From: Bombardia bombarda
Lineage: Eukaryota; Ascomycota; Sordariomycetes; Sordariales; Lasiosphaeriaceae
DNA length: 64,000 nt
Assembly (NCBI GenBank): GCA_030512295.1
Contig: JAULSR010000013.1
Coordinates: 1 to 64,000 of the forward strand
Reading direction: 5' to 3'
Both the position numbers and the translations under genes were made by a program. Positions 32,093 through 44,049 of this stretch are shown here, piece after piece (within the stretch, counting starts at the first letter, position 1; the number at the start of each line of letters is the position of its first letter). The notes under the pieces were generated by a model that was not told the origin of the DNA, did not search any database, and was given only the letters and a program-made list of their open reading frames with translations.

Positions 32093-34679
32093 CGCACACA
32101 CTAGAATACGCTCCAAGTAAGCACCGTTGGAAGCGCTGCTCGCCTTTGATTTGTCCATTCGTTGTGAGCCCCGGACACATCGCTCAGCTCCGAAGCCAGC
32201 TACGAGTCACGAGTCGGCGCGCTTCCTACCTGGGCATACCCGACATTGTTCGTGATGTCGTATCTTGCTGTAAAATGCGGCATTTGGACTTTGGACTAGA
32301 ATAATTCTATTTAATCTCGGCATTGCTTTTTCTTGAGCCAGACTTTCCTATCCTGGACATGGTCTGTTCCTGAACGATGACGACTGACGCACACGCTGGA
32401 CTTGATCGGGCATAGCCGCTGCGCTGCGATGGAGGTGCTCTGACAAACCAAACCCAGCGGCCTTGCATGGACCCGTATCACCCGCGTGTGGGCTGAATAC
32501 CCTACCTATAGCGAGTGGGCTACCTCCACTAAAGCTACCTTGTCACCCTCTTTCTTTTCCCACTCAAGTCTGTTGGCGCTCTTTTGAGTCATTGGCATTA
32601 GTTCTGGGGTTGCGACACTGATCGACACTCTCGTCACGTAGGTACCTTGGCGACATCCAAAGATTTTAGTGCTACCTGCCCAAAAAAAAACCAGATGCTG
32701 CTGTCAGGTCTATGCCTTCGAGGTGCTCTTCCATGCATCCAGAAGGGCGGGTTGGGCATGGACATGCCATCATTATTGTCGCCACCCTCCACTAGGCGCC
32801 TGTATAGTGTGCTTCTTTTACGCCGCCCCCCCCCGCATGAGCATTCCGGGTCCCACCGTTTCCTCTGTTTTAAGTAGACAAGATGGTGTATGCCTTGTCC
32901 AGCCAATGGCCGTGGTTACCGCGGCGGTAAAGTGGCTGCCTGTGGGCTGCGTGGGTTACGTGGGAGCACTCAGTGGCTTGAGTCAGCCATTATATACAGA
33001 TACTGCGTGATAAAAAGCTACACTATCTGGGCTCGCTATCATCTGGGGCCCGGGGGTGCGTGGTGGATGCGGTGCGGGTCCAATGAGAGACGGTCTTGGT
33101 TTCACAGATAGACAAGTGTGGTGTGGTCTCAAGAAAGGCAGTGAAGTGCATATCAATACCACCTGGCAGAGCGTTTGTTTCAATGCAGAGACGGCAAGAT
33201 ATCGAAACAAATATTTTCCGTTCTGGGCCACTGGAGCTTTGCTTGCCATTGAGATCAAACAAAAACAGAGTCATGCGTTCCATGGACGTGCATACGGGCT
33301 GCATCTACCTGAGACATGCCAGGAACGTACGCATCTTGTACATGAGGATGCTGTTGTCGGTGGGGAGCAGTAGGTCTTGTATTCCTGCACATGCCAGAAT
33401 TAACATGTTTGATTCCGTGACAATTGATATCATCAGCGATCAAAGCTGCCCTCCCTGGTTCTCGCCGGATCCATAAAACTGGCAAACGCCATGCCTTGCC
33501 TCTTTGCCCCCTCAGGGCAACGAGGAGGTCAAGCACATTCTCGGCCCAGCCGGCCATGGTCTTGGGCACTTGACCCCCTGACTGGCCGATACCCGCATTG
33601 TCAAGTAGAAGGACGGGTCGTCTGGCGGCAAGGCGGGTCGACCAGTGCTGGGTCCCAGTGGTCCATTGTGCCTCTAAAATGCATCAACATCACAAGAGGG
33701 GTCCCCACTGTCGCGCCAAGTACACGGTACGCCAGTCGGATGCCATGTTTGCCGACACTGATGAATTGATCGCAGGGCGGTTGCGTGGGTGGCCATTGTC
33801 CATTGATGGTTCTGGTTTTGATAAGTACCTAGGTCCTTTGTTACTAAACAGAACAAGCGGAAAAGGCTCGGATTTACTTTGATTACGTAGGTAGAGTACC
33901 TACAGTAGGTGCAAGTGCTATGCAAGGCGGGTTGGGAGGTTGGAAACAATCAGGGCCGAGCACCCTAACCCTGGGTTGCTAAGTGTTACCCCTTTTATGG
34001 GGACACCGTTATTGTCTCACAGGAATAGACTTGACTACGCTGCTCATCATCAGGTTGACTGGATAGGCCGTAAGATTTTTGGCGGCGGTGCATCGCCCAG
34101 TTGAAAACTTGCATAAGAGCAGCTATATCACATCAGACCCTCCGTGTCTGTCGATTGTCACGAAAGCGATGGAGATTGAAAGTAGGAAAGTTCTTTTGAA
34201 ACATAGACATAAATAAATGTGCTCGGAACAGCTGACTGTCCTGTTTGACACTGGAGAATCTAAGAGGGCTGAAAGAGTGGTAGTTGGTTTAAACATTTCC
34301 AGTTGATATTGAGCCCATGGCTATATTGGCTATATACTACCTGCTTTCCTGCCTAGGTAGTATACGCGTGCATCTCGCTACCGTTATCTCGTACTGATAC
34401 TGTCCCGTTTTAAACATGCAACATCAATTTTGCAGAGTGAAACCAAATTCATGATTATAACCTAGCTTGTGGGGAGAAAAAGCGCATTTTTATTTCATCT
34501 GGAAGCCCCCCCCCCCCCGAGCCGCCAGGATGTGGCGCAAAGGCTGCTGCTGGCACCCGCTGTAGGCAAACTAATGGGGGAGGCAGTGGTGGCAGTGGTG
34601 GCAGTGGTGGCAGTGAAATGCCGTGGCCGGGCATTCTTAGGCACCTGCCGCAGGCCGTCTTAACAATAACGACGACCAA
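31226..34679. other. Long gene-poor region with microsatellites
   Basis: About 3.4 kb. Only short ORFs, none with recognisable domains or good codon bias. Contents: a TAGG tract (31954-31977), a T29 run (32064-32092), several TACCTAGGT-type palindromes (near 32640, 33828, 33890 and 34355), a C-rich run (34506-34519) and a GTGGCA triplet array (34580-34613). The first 200 bp could hold undetected exons of the CBM1 gene. Confidence 0.45.
32064..32092. repeat. T29 homopolymer
   Basis: Uninterrupted run of 29 T in an intergenic region. Confidence 0.9.
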
Positions 34680-34766
34680 TTCCATATAGTGTAGCGGTTT
34701 AGCATACCAGATTTTCATCACACGTGAAAACCTCTGGCGACCCGGGTTCGAACCCCGGTATGGAAG
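34680..34766 (+). tRNA. tRNA-Glu (UUC) with short intron
   Basis: The acceptor stem ttccata (34680-34686) pairs perfectly with tatggaa (34759-34765). The T arm is ccggg-ttcgaac-cccgg. The anticodon stem ccaga (34707-34711) pairs with tctgg (34733-34737). Between them the loop has 21 nt instead of 7: TT, anticodon TTC (34714-34716), A, then a 14-nt intron (34718-34731) and C. The intron position, one base 3' of the anticodon, is canonical. D-arm box A reads tagtgtagcggttt. No terminal CCA is encoded, as expected. Confidence 0.93.
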
Positions 34767-37324
34767 ACGCTGCTTCCTTTTTACCAGTTATGCTTTTGCT
34801 TTTGCTTTTGCTTCATTACAGAGGAGGGTCCATCGCTCTTGCCTCACTTCCTCAAGTCCTGCAGACATCCATCGTACGATGATGTAATCTCGCACGGCAA
34901 CCCATCGGCCATTTCCGCCCTTCCTCTCTTTCTCTCACATTACAAGACCAATTCCAAGCTCTCAAATTCCAAGCTCTCAAATTCCAAGCTCTCAAATTCC
35001 AAGCTCTCAAAAGGCATCATCCACAAGCCACGGCTTTTTGCGGCAAAAGCACTGATCCGACAGACAGTGAGTGCAGTGCATCTTCCGCGCCTCGGATGTG
35101 TCCTCGAACACTTTATGGGCACTCTCAGAGGTCGACTGGTCGACTGGTCGACTGGGCTCAATGGGCTGTCGTCGGTCGGGCGTCGGGCGTCGGGCGCCTG
35201 ACAGTGTTACACGGACATGCCTCGCGAATGGCTGACCTTTGATTGCTAGCTTACATCCCAGCAAACTCGCAGACTGGGGTGATACTCACCACACCCCCCT
35301 CTAAAAAGACATCCTACGGGGCTCGCTCTCATGGTGCTGACGTCTCAAACCACGTCTCCCAGCAACTGCACCACAACTGCGCCGCTGTACATGCCATGAC
35401 AATTTATGATGGCTCCTCAAGCCGCCCTCATCTGAAAGCGTTTTCTCTTGCAGCTTCCCGGCTCCAGTGCAACGAGAACCACCCCCTGGAAGCGATTAAA
35501 TTGGAAATGCCCCTTCTCCCAGTGCTAAGATTTGTTGACCAACATGGCGACCAAGGTATAAAACTTGCAACTAGACTCTGTCTCTGTCTCCCACTCTCTC
35601 CTCCAGCTTTTCCCCTTCTTTCTGCCATTTCTATACCTCCTGGGAGACTGGGCAGCAATGGAGCACCTTGCTCCCACCCGATTCCATCGTCTCACCCCAC
35701 ACCACCTTGGCGTCACCCAAAGCCCCCTTGACCTACTATTATGGGTTTGGGGTCTTATCCGCCCTACATATGTCTTCTACATATATGCAACTCTGGTACG
35801 GAATGCCGGAATAGCCGTGCCAACCGCCTACCACCAACCGCCTACCACCAACCGCCTCATCATATCCTCTAGCATTCCCCACCGCGTCTGCCCTCTCACC
35901 ATCCGAATCGACAAAAAGTCCGCCTACTGTGTCTATCTGTCGGATACGGCTTACCATGGCAAGGCTAGACTTCGGAAGCGAGCATGGCGGGCTAGCTAAA
36001 AATATGTCTTTTTATCGACACACTGGCGCTTGGCCTAGATTCTGTTGTTGCCTGTCGTGGCTTTCCAGGGTTCTCCAGCCCAGCCCAGTCCTATCCGGGC
36101 CCGGCCCCGGCTCCAGCCCCCTGGCAGTCAGTCGGCTTTCTGCAGGCGACGCACTATCACATTATCTCGCACAAACCAGGGAATTTGCCGTCTCCTGCAT
36201 ATGTCAGCAGTGCGGGCGGGCTCTATCTGCTTTTGGCACCATCAGGTCCTGCCGCTACCCGTCTTGGAACCCTCACCAGAGAAGAACATTGGATCTTTGC
36301 TGAGGTGTCACAGCGTATTCTTGCTTCTTCCATTTTAACAGACACCACCCTCATTGATTGGCACTTCCCTCATCGTCTACGCATCTGCCTGTTGATTGGT
36401 CTCTTAAATAAGAGCTCAGGCAGACTGCGCATAATCATCCGGCCAAAGTCTCCCTGCAGGTTCCTACAAGTCCTTGTCCTGTGCAGTTTTGGGTACAGCC
36501 TTTGGGATGGAGACATTCAGAAACGATTGCTAACAGTGACACAGGAGTGTTCGTGAATGAGAAGAATAATGCACTTTGCCTCTGTGCCACATGAGTGGAA
36601 AAACCCCAGGTCCGATCCGCAGCATTTGGACGATCGAGACCAAAACATGAGGAAACCTGAGCAAGAATAATGATGGCCTTGACTATCCCGCCCTCGGTCA
36701 GTCGCGGCTTCACCAGGCTACGTCAGGCTGCCCAAGGGAATTCTGAACTTTCCCGGACCCCGGCCATGAGGAATATCGAGCGTCAGATAGAAATCAGTTA
36801 CCCAACCACAACTTGACACATTCGACAAAGTTGATGAGCTCACCCCCAGATACCATGGCCACGGGACCTGGTGATCAGAAGGGCATGGACAAGGATTCCA
36901 CGTCTAGAGCTCTTGATGGTTCGGAAGCCGCCATCCTATGCTCCAACATGCGTGGTAGCGCTTTCCGCCGGTTTCCGGAGAGCACACGTCGGTCTGACCA
37001 GCCTACATTGTTGTTGGAGAAGTTGGATGTGTGGAGAGGCCACATGGCTGGAATCTAATTCATTCATTGCTTGAAACGGCTCTTCCACAGCCCAGCCGTG
37101 CAGACTGACTGTGCCAATCAAACGAATGTTGGGCAACAACAGCGTGCCGAATCCTTGGGTTTACCGATGCCGGCATTTGGCTATCCAGGTAGTTATATAT
37201 ACACCATCATTTTCTGTCATTTCTGACAGATCTGACGGCCAGCAGGCAGACCCACGCCAAGAGATCCAGACAGCCAGCCAGGGACCCGCGAGCCTTACGT
37301 CCCCGCCACTTACCACCCCATACC
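34767..37324. other. Gene-poor region with tandem repeats
   Basis: About 2.5 kb without a recognisable gene. It includes a 15-bp tandem repeat (34951-35010), a 9-bp GTCGACTGG repeat (about 35130-35155) and a GTCGGGC repeat just after it. ORFs of up to 162 codons (35243-35731) look like noise. The last 500 bp should contain the promoter of the next gene. Confidence 0.45.
34951..35010. repeat. Four 15-bp tandem units
   Basis: Four exact copies of attccaagctctcaa in direct tandem. Confidence 0.95.
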
Positions 37325-38489
37325 ATGAGTTCGGTGAGTTACACCCAAGATAGACAGCAGCCCGGGCGTTTCTAACTACCAGTAGAGCAAGTATCTCAAA
37401 GCACAGATGGGAAGCGGACATGGACATAGCCACGGCCACAACAAGAACCACGGAACTAAGAAGCCATCGAGCAGCTCGAGCAGCAAGGATTCAAACAGCG
37501 CCAAGTCTGGATCCAATTCCGACGACCTGCCGTCTGCAACCTTTTTGTTTGTTGTCAATGAGTTCCAAGTCAACTTGGAGCCACCAGCCGGCGAGGCTAG
37601 GTGCCTGACAGACCAGTGGGGCAACTTCATGCCCCCTGCCCGGGCCGAGGCGTACCAGAGTGAGACCAGGGGCACCGTGTTTCGGTACAAAAGGGGCAAT
37701 GTAACGCCTGCTCCCGAATTCCAATGGTATCGGCCGGCAATGGGAAAGGCGGGATCGATTATCGATGGACACGGAAACCTGGCCTGGATGCACAAACAGC
37801 AAACAGTCTTTGCCTGCTCCGCCCTCCTACCAATCGTGGTCGCGGATTGTGATGCATCGCTTGGATACTCATGGATGCGTCGCGGCTGCCGTCACTGCGA
37901 CGGTTTCTACGATTTTGGTTGCTACTCCCGCTGGGACCTGTTGCACTTCGACCACTACAACGGAATCACTCAGGCAACCAAAGGCTCGATAGGGTCTCCG
38001 TACATTGCCGGCAGCAATGCTTCCTGGATGCCCGCTTTGGTGCCAAAGGTCTTCAAAAACAATCAAGCTGGTCCCGGAGCTGCACCGCCACGTTCAAGAG
38101 GCCTATCGGGCGAACTTCCGATCGTCATTGCTTTGATGGCTTTTCATAGCTCTCGCGGTCATGCTAGCGAGGTCTTCAGAAGCCAATGGTGGCAGGGAAA
38201 TCGGTGGCATGGGCCTTCAAAAGCGCCCCAAGGCTGTAAGGATTTCATTTCCACTCGCAAACCCACTTCTAATTCTTGTGAAAAATATCTGGACGGCACT
38301 CTTGTCTGGTTACACTGACCATAGTTTCTAGACCCGGGTGTGGAATGTAGCCCACGAGGGTTTCTCGTCCACATTGCCGTCGAGATGAACTACGATCTTG
38401 CCCTCCCAGATCTGCCAGAAGAGGACTTTGCACGGTTCATTTTACCGATCAATACTCTCGAGAAGAGAGGAGTCCTGGTAGAGGGCTGA
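37325..38489 (+). CDS. Hypothetical protein with His-rich N-terminus
   Basis: Three exons: 37325-37333 (only ATG AGT TCG), 37386-38235 and 38332-38489, giving 338 residues. Intron 1 (52 bp) has GTGAGT, a CTAAC branch site and TAG. Intron 2 (96 bp) has GTAAGG and CTAG; after it the frame continues as PGVECSPRGFLVHIAVEMNY up to a TGA. If the first exon is not used, translation could begin at the Met at 37407. The N-terminus is GSGHGHSHGHNKNHG, then poly-Ser. The central part contains CRHCDGFYDFGCYSRWDLLH and many Trp and aromatic residues, suggesting a compact folded domain, perhaps metal-binding. I do not recognise a family and predict no catalytic residues. Confidence 0.75.
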
Positions 38490-39542
38490 GGTAGGTATAT
38501 CGTGGGACTGAAGTTTATAACCCAGGCAATTCTCTCTGAAATGAACTGAATGCGTTGCCACATTGTTCAGCACTATTTTTTCTGTCTTTTCTTTTCAAGT
38601 ACTGAGATTTGGTCGCCTTTGGTATTACCTGAGACCAAAGTATGGCCGTCTTGACAATGACATTGCCATGGCATGTCAAGTGCATCCTTCAGTCGGGCCT
38701 CCGTCCTTTAAATGCGGGCTAAACCACGATCCGATGCAAGTTTAATGATAAGCAGGATACATCTCGGAAAGCTGAGGGGTTGGTGAGACCTTGAGAGGGA
38801 GATGAAGGTTTTGCGGTCTTCTCATGAACGCTTTGTTCTCCTTCTTATGACAACAAGGGTTCTACTCTTTCATTTCTCTTTGCCCACAATCTTTGTACCT
38901 AGCTGGGTGCAGGGTTTCAAACCACACTAGGTACTTGTTTTGTTTACATCAGGTTCAATCTCTCTCTTATTGCGATATAAACATTGTACACTTCAAGTTG
39001 AACCAACGCAACTGACGGTATATGCATACGGAACTTGATGTGCCTAGTAGGCGTACTTGTAACAACACCAGTAGTGCGTAGCATGGATAACGGCATGGCG
39101 TGATGTCCGTGTCACCCTTCTTTAATAGCTTACCCCAATTATCGTTTCATTTGCAATCTGGTGATATGATTTCCTTTACAGACTCGTCTTACATAAGACA
39201 GATATGTCACACATGCTAATTGTAAAACATGAGATAGCCAATAGGCCACAATAGGCAGTATCAAAAAGCCTAGACGTCTTTTTAAATATGAACAAAAAAA
39301 AAAGGAAAGAAAAACACCTACTCCATGTGCGCCGCCACTTGATAGTCATCATACCATAAACGTTGTCTCTGGAGTATTAGAAAGGGGACGTGGGTGGGGA
39401 TTAAATTACAAGATTTGTTTATGTGTTTGTCCTCCCCCACCCACCTCTACCCCAAATCTCTCATTACCAGGCTGGCTACATGGCATGGTTTAATAGTCCA
39501 ATTTTTAACGTTTGTCCTTACCACGCACGCAGGCCGGTTCGG
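38490..39542. other. Convergent 3' intergenic region
   Basis: About 1.05 kb between convergent genes. It contains a CTAGGTAC unit near 38928 and an A-rich tract at 39294-39305. I see no gene. Confidence 0.45.
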
Positions 39543-40833
39543 TTATACTGCATCGGGAAGTCTGACGGCAATATCGCCCGACTGCGTTATGTAGCGTACC
39601 CATGGTAGTGAGGGGTATTGTAACTGGGAGAGGTGGGCCAGTCAGCGAATGTTTTCTCCAGGGATAGTAAAAGAGGAGGAGGGGGACACACCTTTGGCTC
39701 TGTAATCTTCAGATAGCGGACTTGGATGCCGCTGGTTGTAAAGTATGGAATCTCAAACTTGACCTGGATGGGCCGCTTGGCGCCCTTACCAGGGTTACCA
39801 ACACCACCCATGCTGCCGCCAAAACCACCCGTCATGCCGCCACCATGCTCGTCGTCGCCGCGCACACTCGGCAAGCCCAGCTCAGCTTTCATGAGGAACT
39901 CCTTACCACCTCCGAACTGCTTGATCTTCCAGACGATGGCGCTCTGCTCGGGAGCGTAGTGGACGGAGCCGACATTCGTGCGGAAGCGTGGGGTGTCGGC
40001 GTCGTCGGGGACGGGTACGATGATCTCGACGTTGTTTGCGGTGCTGCGGCGCTTGAACTGGGCGCGCGCCTTGAGCGTGTACTCGATCCGGGAGCCAGAG
40101 TGGGATTCGACATGGCACTCGACCCAGATGAGGGGCTTGACCTGGGTGTTGAGGCGGTACGACATGAGCTCGAACTCGCCATCGGGGGGTATGAAGCTGA
40201 TGGTGCGGTCGTTCTCGAAGCGCGATAGGCGAACGCACTGGTGGAACTTTACATCCTCCATCTCGATGGCCTTGCCGCGTGTGGTGCGACCTGTGGTCTC
40301 GAACATGACCTTGTCGTTCAGGCCCAGGCGGAGCTCGGGCATACCCGACAGGTAGCACTTCATCTTGACGGCGCCGAGAATCTCGGAGCGCAGAACGCTG
40401 CCCGTGGCCGAGACGAGGAGGTTGAGGGACTCGACCACGTCGAGGAAGACCTCGTTCTTGCGGTAGCGGATGCCCTCGGACCGCCACGAGACAGCGTTGG
40501 TGACGGCGATGGGTGGGCGGGCCTGGATTTCGAGTTTGTGGGATTCTTGTGTGATGTACTCCTGCAAGATCTTGGACTCGGTGGTTTGGGGGTAGCCAAA
40601 GTCCATCATCTCGTCAAGAAGTTCATAGATGATAACAAAGTTGTCGCGGATGGATTCCTCCTCTAGAGCTTTGAAGTATTCGGTGAAGACCTCGACGATC
40701 TTGTGGAGAAAGAGCAGGATCTCGGCGGCATTGGTGTTTCGTTTTGTAAGCGCGAGGAGGTAGAGATTGTTGTGACGGATATAGAGGTACTGAAGTGGGA
40801 GAGCATAGCAGCACAGTTAGCAACAGTTCCTGC

Positions 40834-40880
<47 letters not shown>

Positions 40881-41141
40881 GGAGGGGGGTGTGGGCTCAG
40901 CTAACGTTGATGCCCTCGTGGGAGAAGCATGGAGGGACGGCCGAGGACTCGTCTTCGGCCTCACTGAGTAGGACGGGAAAGTTTTCGACGGCCGACATGG
41001 GGATGTCGCCCCGGTAGTTGCGGGCAAGGAGGGTCTGCATCAGGCGGGTTCAGCGTTAGTTATTTGGCATGCCCTTCAGTCCAGTGTCGAGGGCATTCCC
41101 ACCTTGCCCTTGAGGTCGAGGAAGAACAGGGCTGACGCCAT
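39543..41141 (-). CDS. apm1: AP-1 clathrin adaptor mu subunit
   Basis: Four exons, all joined in phase 0: 41141-41103 (MASALFFLDLKGK), 41034-40906, 40789-39692 and 39623-39543, giving 448 residues, the usual length for this subunit. The N-terminal longin-type domain (LLARNYRGDIPMSAVENFP, then YLYIRHNNLYLLALTKRN) is followed by the mu-homology domain from about residue 168 (RSEGIRYRKNEVFLDVVESL) with GMPELRLGLNDKV and the C-terminal WVRYITQSGDIAVRL. The AP-1 mu chain recognises Tyr-based sorting signals in cargo at the trans-Golgi network and endosomes, within the gamma/beta1/mu1/sigma1 complex. A Gly/Met-rich insertion (GGGMTGGFGGSMGGVGNPGK) sits in a loop of the mu-homology domain. Intron 2 (40905-40790) contains a 12-unit CTGT microsatellite. 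Confidence 0.96.
40833..40880. repeat. (CTGT)12 microsatellite in apm1 intron 2
   Basis: Twelve uninterrupted CTGT units inside the second intron. On the coding strand they form ACAG repeats, each containing an AG dinucleotide that could act as a cryptic acceptor. Confidence 0.95.
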
Positions 41142-43286
41142 GGCGACGACGACGGTGAAGACAATGACTATGACTATGGAGGATGAGGAGGCAGTGGTCG
41201 AGCTTGGAGCTTGAAGCTTGGGCGACCGTCGTGACCGTCGTGACCGTCGAGACCGCCGTACAAGGAGGAGGCGCGAACGCCAGAAATGACCGTCGTTGGA
41301 TAGCCAAAATGCATGCACTGTCGGTCGCTGCAGTAGATCGAATTATGTGTCGTGGGTTGAGGATTGAGGGTTGAAGGTTGCAGATCTTGCAGCTTTAACA
41401 GAGGGCAGTTGCGCAAATGGTACCTGTGAGGGCAGGTACAGGTAGGTGTCACTTGCTAAATGCCCCTTTGGTCGTGACGGCGATGCGCACGTCCATCTCA
41501 AAAGCACAGACTACAAAGATTTAATCAACTACCTGGCCTACCTAGGTACCTAGTGTAGGATGGATGGGGCCTGGGCTCCCTTGTCTCGTCCTCTGTCTGG
41601 CTCAAAGGCAGCTCGGGGCGCTAGGTGCCCCTGTGCCAGTCGTACCTAGTGCTACGTTTGACATCGGTCCAAGGCCAAACGTGCCTCCGAACTTACGGAT
41701 AGTGGAGCGCACAGGAAAAAAGGACGATGTCGGCCCCACTTTCTGGGCGCCCAAACTCACTATATATCTTGGGACCCCTTCTCGCGCTTCTTCCTCTCTT
41801 CCCTTCCTTTTTCTCCAACGCGCCCATTAGACAGTGCATCCCATCATAACGCACAACCGGGGTCGGCTTTCTGTCGGCTTCAACTCGTGTCCCGTTGATG
41901 TAGGATAGCGATTTCGTGGCGCGGAGATGAAGGATTACTCCGTTACGGTGCCATAAGAGCTGCCCGAGTCCGTTGTTCTTTTCAAGACTTCGATCTCTCT
42001 GTGACTTGGGCGGCGTCAGAGGCACCGCACATTCTATGATATTATTTGCTCCGTTCTCTGTGATGTGTGATGAGTGATGACTTGATAGTGTGTCGATATC
42101 ATGCTGTCGCTTGTGTGCCAGTCTTGGATTGATTGTTTCGGCCTTTCTCCTGTTATGGATTGATTGAGTGGGGTTTCATGTGAGTCAATTGTCATGTCAG
42201 GCCATGTCACCTGATCTGCAACTCTTCTTGAGCTCTTCGAACGCTTGTCTACGGACTTCACAGGCTTTTCGCCCTTTCTCGCTCATTATTAGCAGCTCTG
42301 GCCTGCCCGGCGCGCTACCCTTTGCTTCTTTCTCTCTCTGCACCAGGTCCAGCGAGTCTGGTCCCTCGGTCCCCTGAAAGGATTCTGATTGCCGGCTGGG
42401 CACATGGTCCCAGATGAAGCACAATTGTCAATGGGATTTTGGGGGTAAAAGGGGGCGAGAGAGGTGTGGGCGACCCCAGGGACCGTCCTATTAGATGACG
42501 CCGGGTAAAGAATCATTTTCTTCCAGTGCTGAGCCTCTGACTGCCAGCTCTGAAATGATGGGGCAAAATGCGACAAAAAACGCATGTGATGGTGGGTCAA
42601 ACAAATCGTCATGCCCAAAGCCGAGCGCTGATAAGCCAGCCACAACGTTGACACGTGCCTGCCACTCTTTTGGTCGCTGCCCGCTCGCTGGCCTTCTAAT
42701 GGCAAGCAAAGTTTGGCTTTTTTTTTCTCTCAGACCGACCCACTGCCCGTTAATGCTTGCAAAAAAACGTTATCGTGACCTCAGATCAATCCGTTATCTC
42801 GCTGCAAAAAGCCGTTATCATTGCTGCAGTTGTAATTCAGGTGGTGGTCTTGGACCCCGCGTCTGGGTTGACCCTTCAGGCTCGTCACTCAACTCAATCA
42901 AAAGGCTGGGCATGGAATTTGTTGAACAAGCTGAAAGATCAGTCGTAAGCGCTTCTAGCTATCCGGAGGGTTGGCAGTTGACGGGAGACAGGTGGTGGCT
43001 TGTGAGGCCTCGGACCCTGCGGTTAGCGACCGCCTGACCAGAATGCGACATCCCGAATGGACGGTTTGGGCGGTTAGGCGGGACGCTTGGGGACGCCAAG
43101 CAGCAAAAACTTTAGGGACTCTCCAGTTCCATTTCATTCCCGGCGGCGAGCCTGTGATTGAACCTACCCCAATGGAATTTCAAATGCCCCCCCCCCTCCC
43201 CCCCAAAGTACACCCCCGCTTCGCTCATCGGGGGCCCTGTTGCGCCTGCCGCACTCCATGTATACTGTCCATGTACGAATACAGCG

Positions 43287-43334
43287 CTGTGAACTGTGCT
43301 GTGAACTGTGCTGTGAACTGTGCTGTGAACTGTG
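43287..43334. repeat. Four 12-bp tandem units
   Basis: Four exact copies of ctgtgaactgtg, upstream of opi1. Confidence 0.95.
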
Positions 43335-43722
43335 AACATTGACTTCCCGCCCTCAACAGCCCTGGGTCGCACTCGCACCTTATGCTGCAACCCCAACCTG
43401 CCTTCCACTCTTATGATCTTGTCACACATGGATGCCATGCCACTTCCAGTTGCCTGACAGTCTCCGCGACTCCTTTCACCGACACCGACACCGACACCTA
43501 CCCTTCCATTGCCCGCCCCATCATCAGCCATCATTGGCAGCAACCGCGCCACTTGAGCAGCAAGGTCAGGTAAGTTAAGGTACGCGACGGCACGGTGCGT
43601 GCAGCACGTTTAGAGCCAGTCTATCCTCATTCGTTCGCCCCCATCAAACTCTTCCACATAAGAAACCAAGGCTTTTCGAAACCTAGGGGTCTGCCGCCTC
43701 TTTCTCTCTCTGCCAACCCATT

Positions 43723-43750
43723 GACCGACCGACCGACCGACCGACCGACC
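43723..43750. repeat. (GACC)7 microsatellite, opi1 upstream
   Basis: Seven GACC units followed by degenerate copies to about 43771. It lies some 270 bp before the opi1 start, probably in its leader or core promoter. Confidence 0.9.
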
Positions 43751-44013
43751 AACTGACCGACTTACCGACCGATAGCGACAACGTCCCGACTTGCAGCCTG
43801 GGCTTGGAGCTCGAGACAGACAGTGTGCATTGGAGGGCTGGCTCCATACCGCTAGAAAGAGGCTGGAACAAATGACGACGGTGGTTTAGCAGCGACTCCG
43901 CTGGCCTGCCCTGCGCTGCGAATTCCAAAAAGTCAGCCAGCCACGACTAAAGAAGTGGGACGCCGAACCTCCAGAGGAAACCCCCAAAACAGCAAGCAGC
44001 AAGCAGCAAGCAC

Positions 44014-44049
44014 ATGGAGATGGAGATGGAGATGGAGATGGAGATGGAG
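44014..44049. repeat. (ATGGAG)6 repeat at the opi1 start codon
   Basis: Six exact hexamers begin at the start codon and encode alternating Met-Glu. Every unit supplies another in-frame ATG. Confidence 0.97.

Larger units (their letters stand above)
41142..44013. promoter_or_regulatory. Long divergent intergenic region (apm1 / opi1)
   Basis: About 2.9 kb between two outward-facing genes. Contents: GACCGTC direct repeats near 41230, a CCTACCTAGGTACCTAG palindrome (41538-41554), a 12-bp tandem repeat (43287-43334), an ACACCG repeat near 43485 and a GACC repeat (43723-43750). An ORF of 180 codons (42495-43037) has no recognisable features and I do not call it. The opi1 leader probably covers the last few hundred bases. 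Confidence 0.5.

Noticed and set aside
34951..35010. CRISPR-like array
   Set aside because: Units are directly adjacent without spacers and the genome is fungal; a simple tandem repeat.
35243..36303. Overlapping ORFs of 120-160 codons between tRNA-Glu and the His-rich gene
   Set aside because: Low-complexity or random composition, no splice-consistent assembly and no recognisable motif.
42495..43037. 180-codon ORF between apm1 and opi1
   Set aside because: No domain, poor codon bias and no clear promoter; likely chance in leader or promoter DNA.
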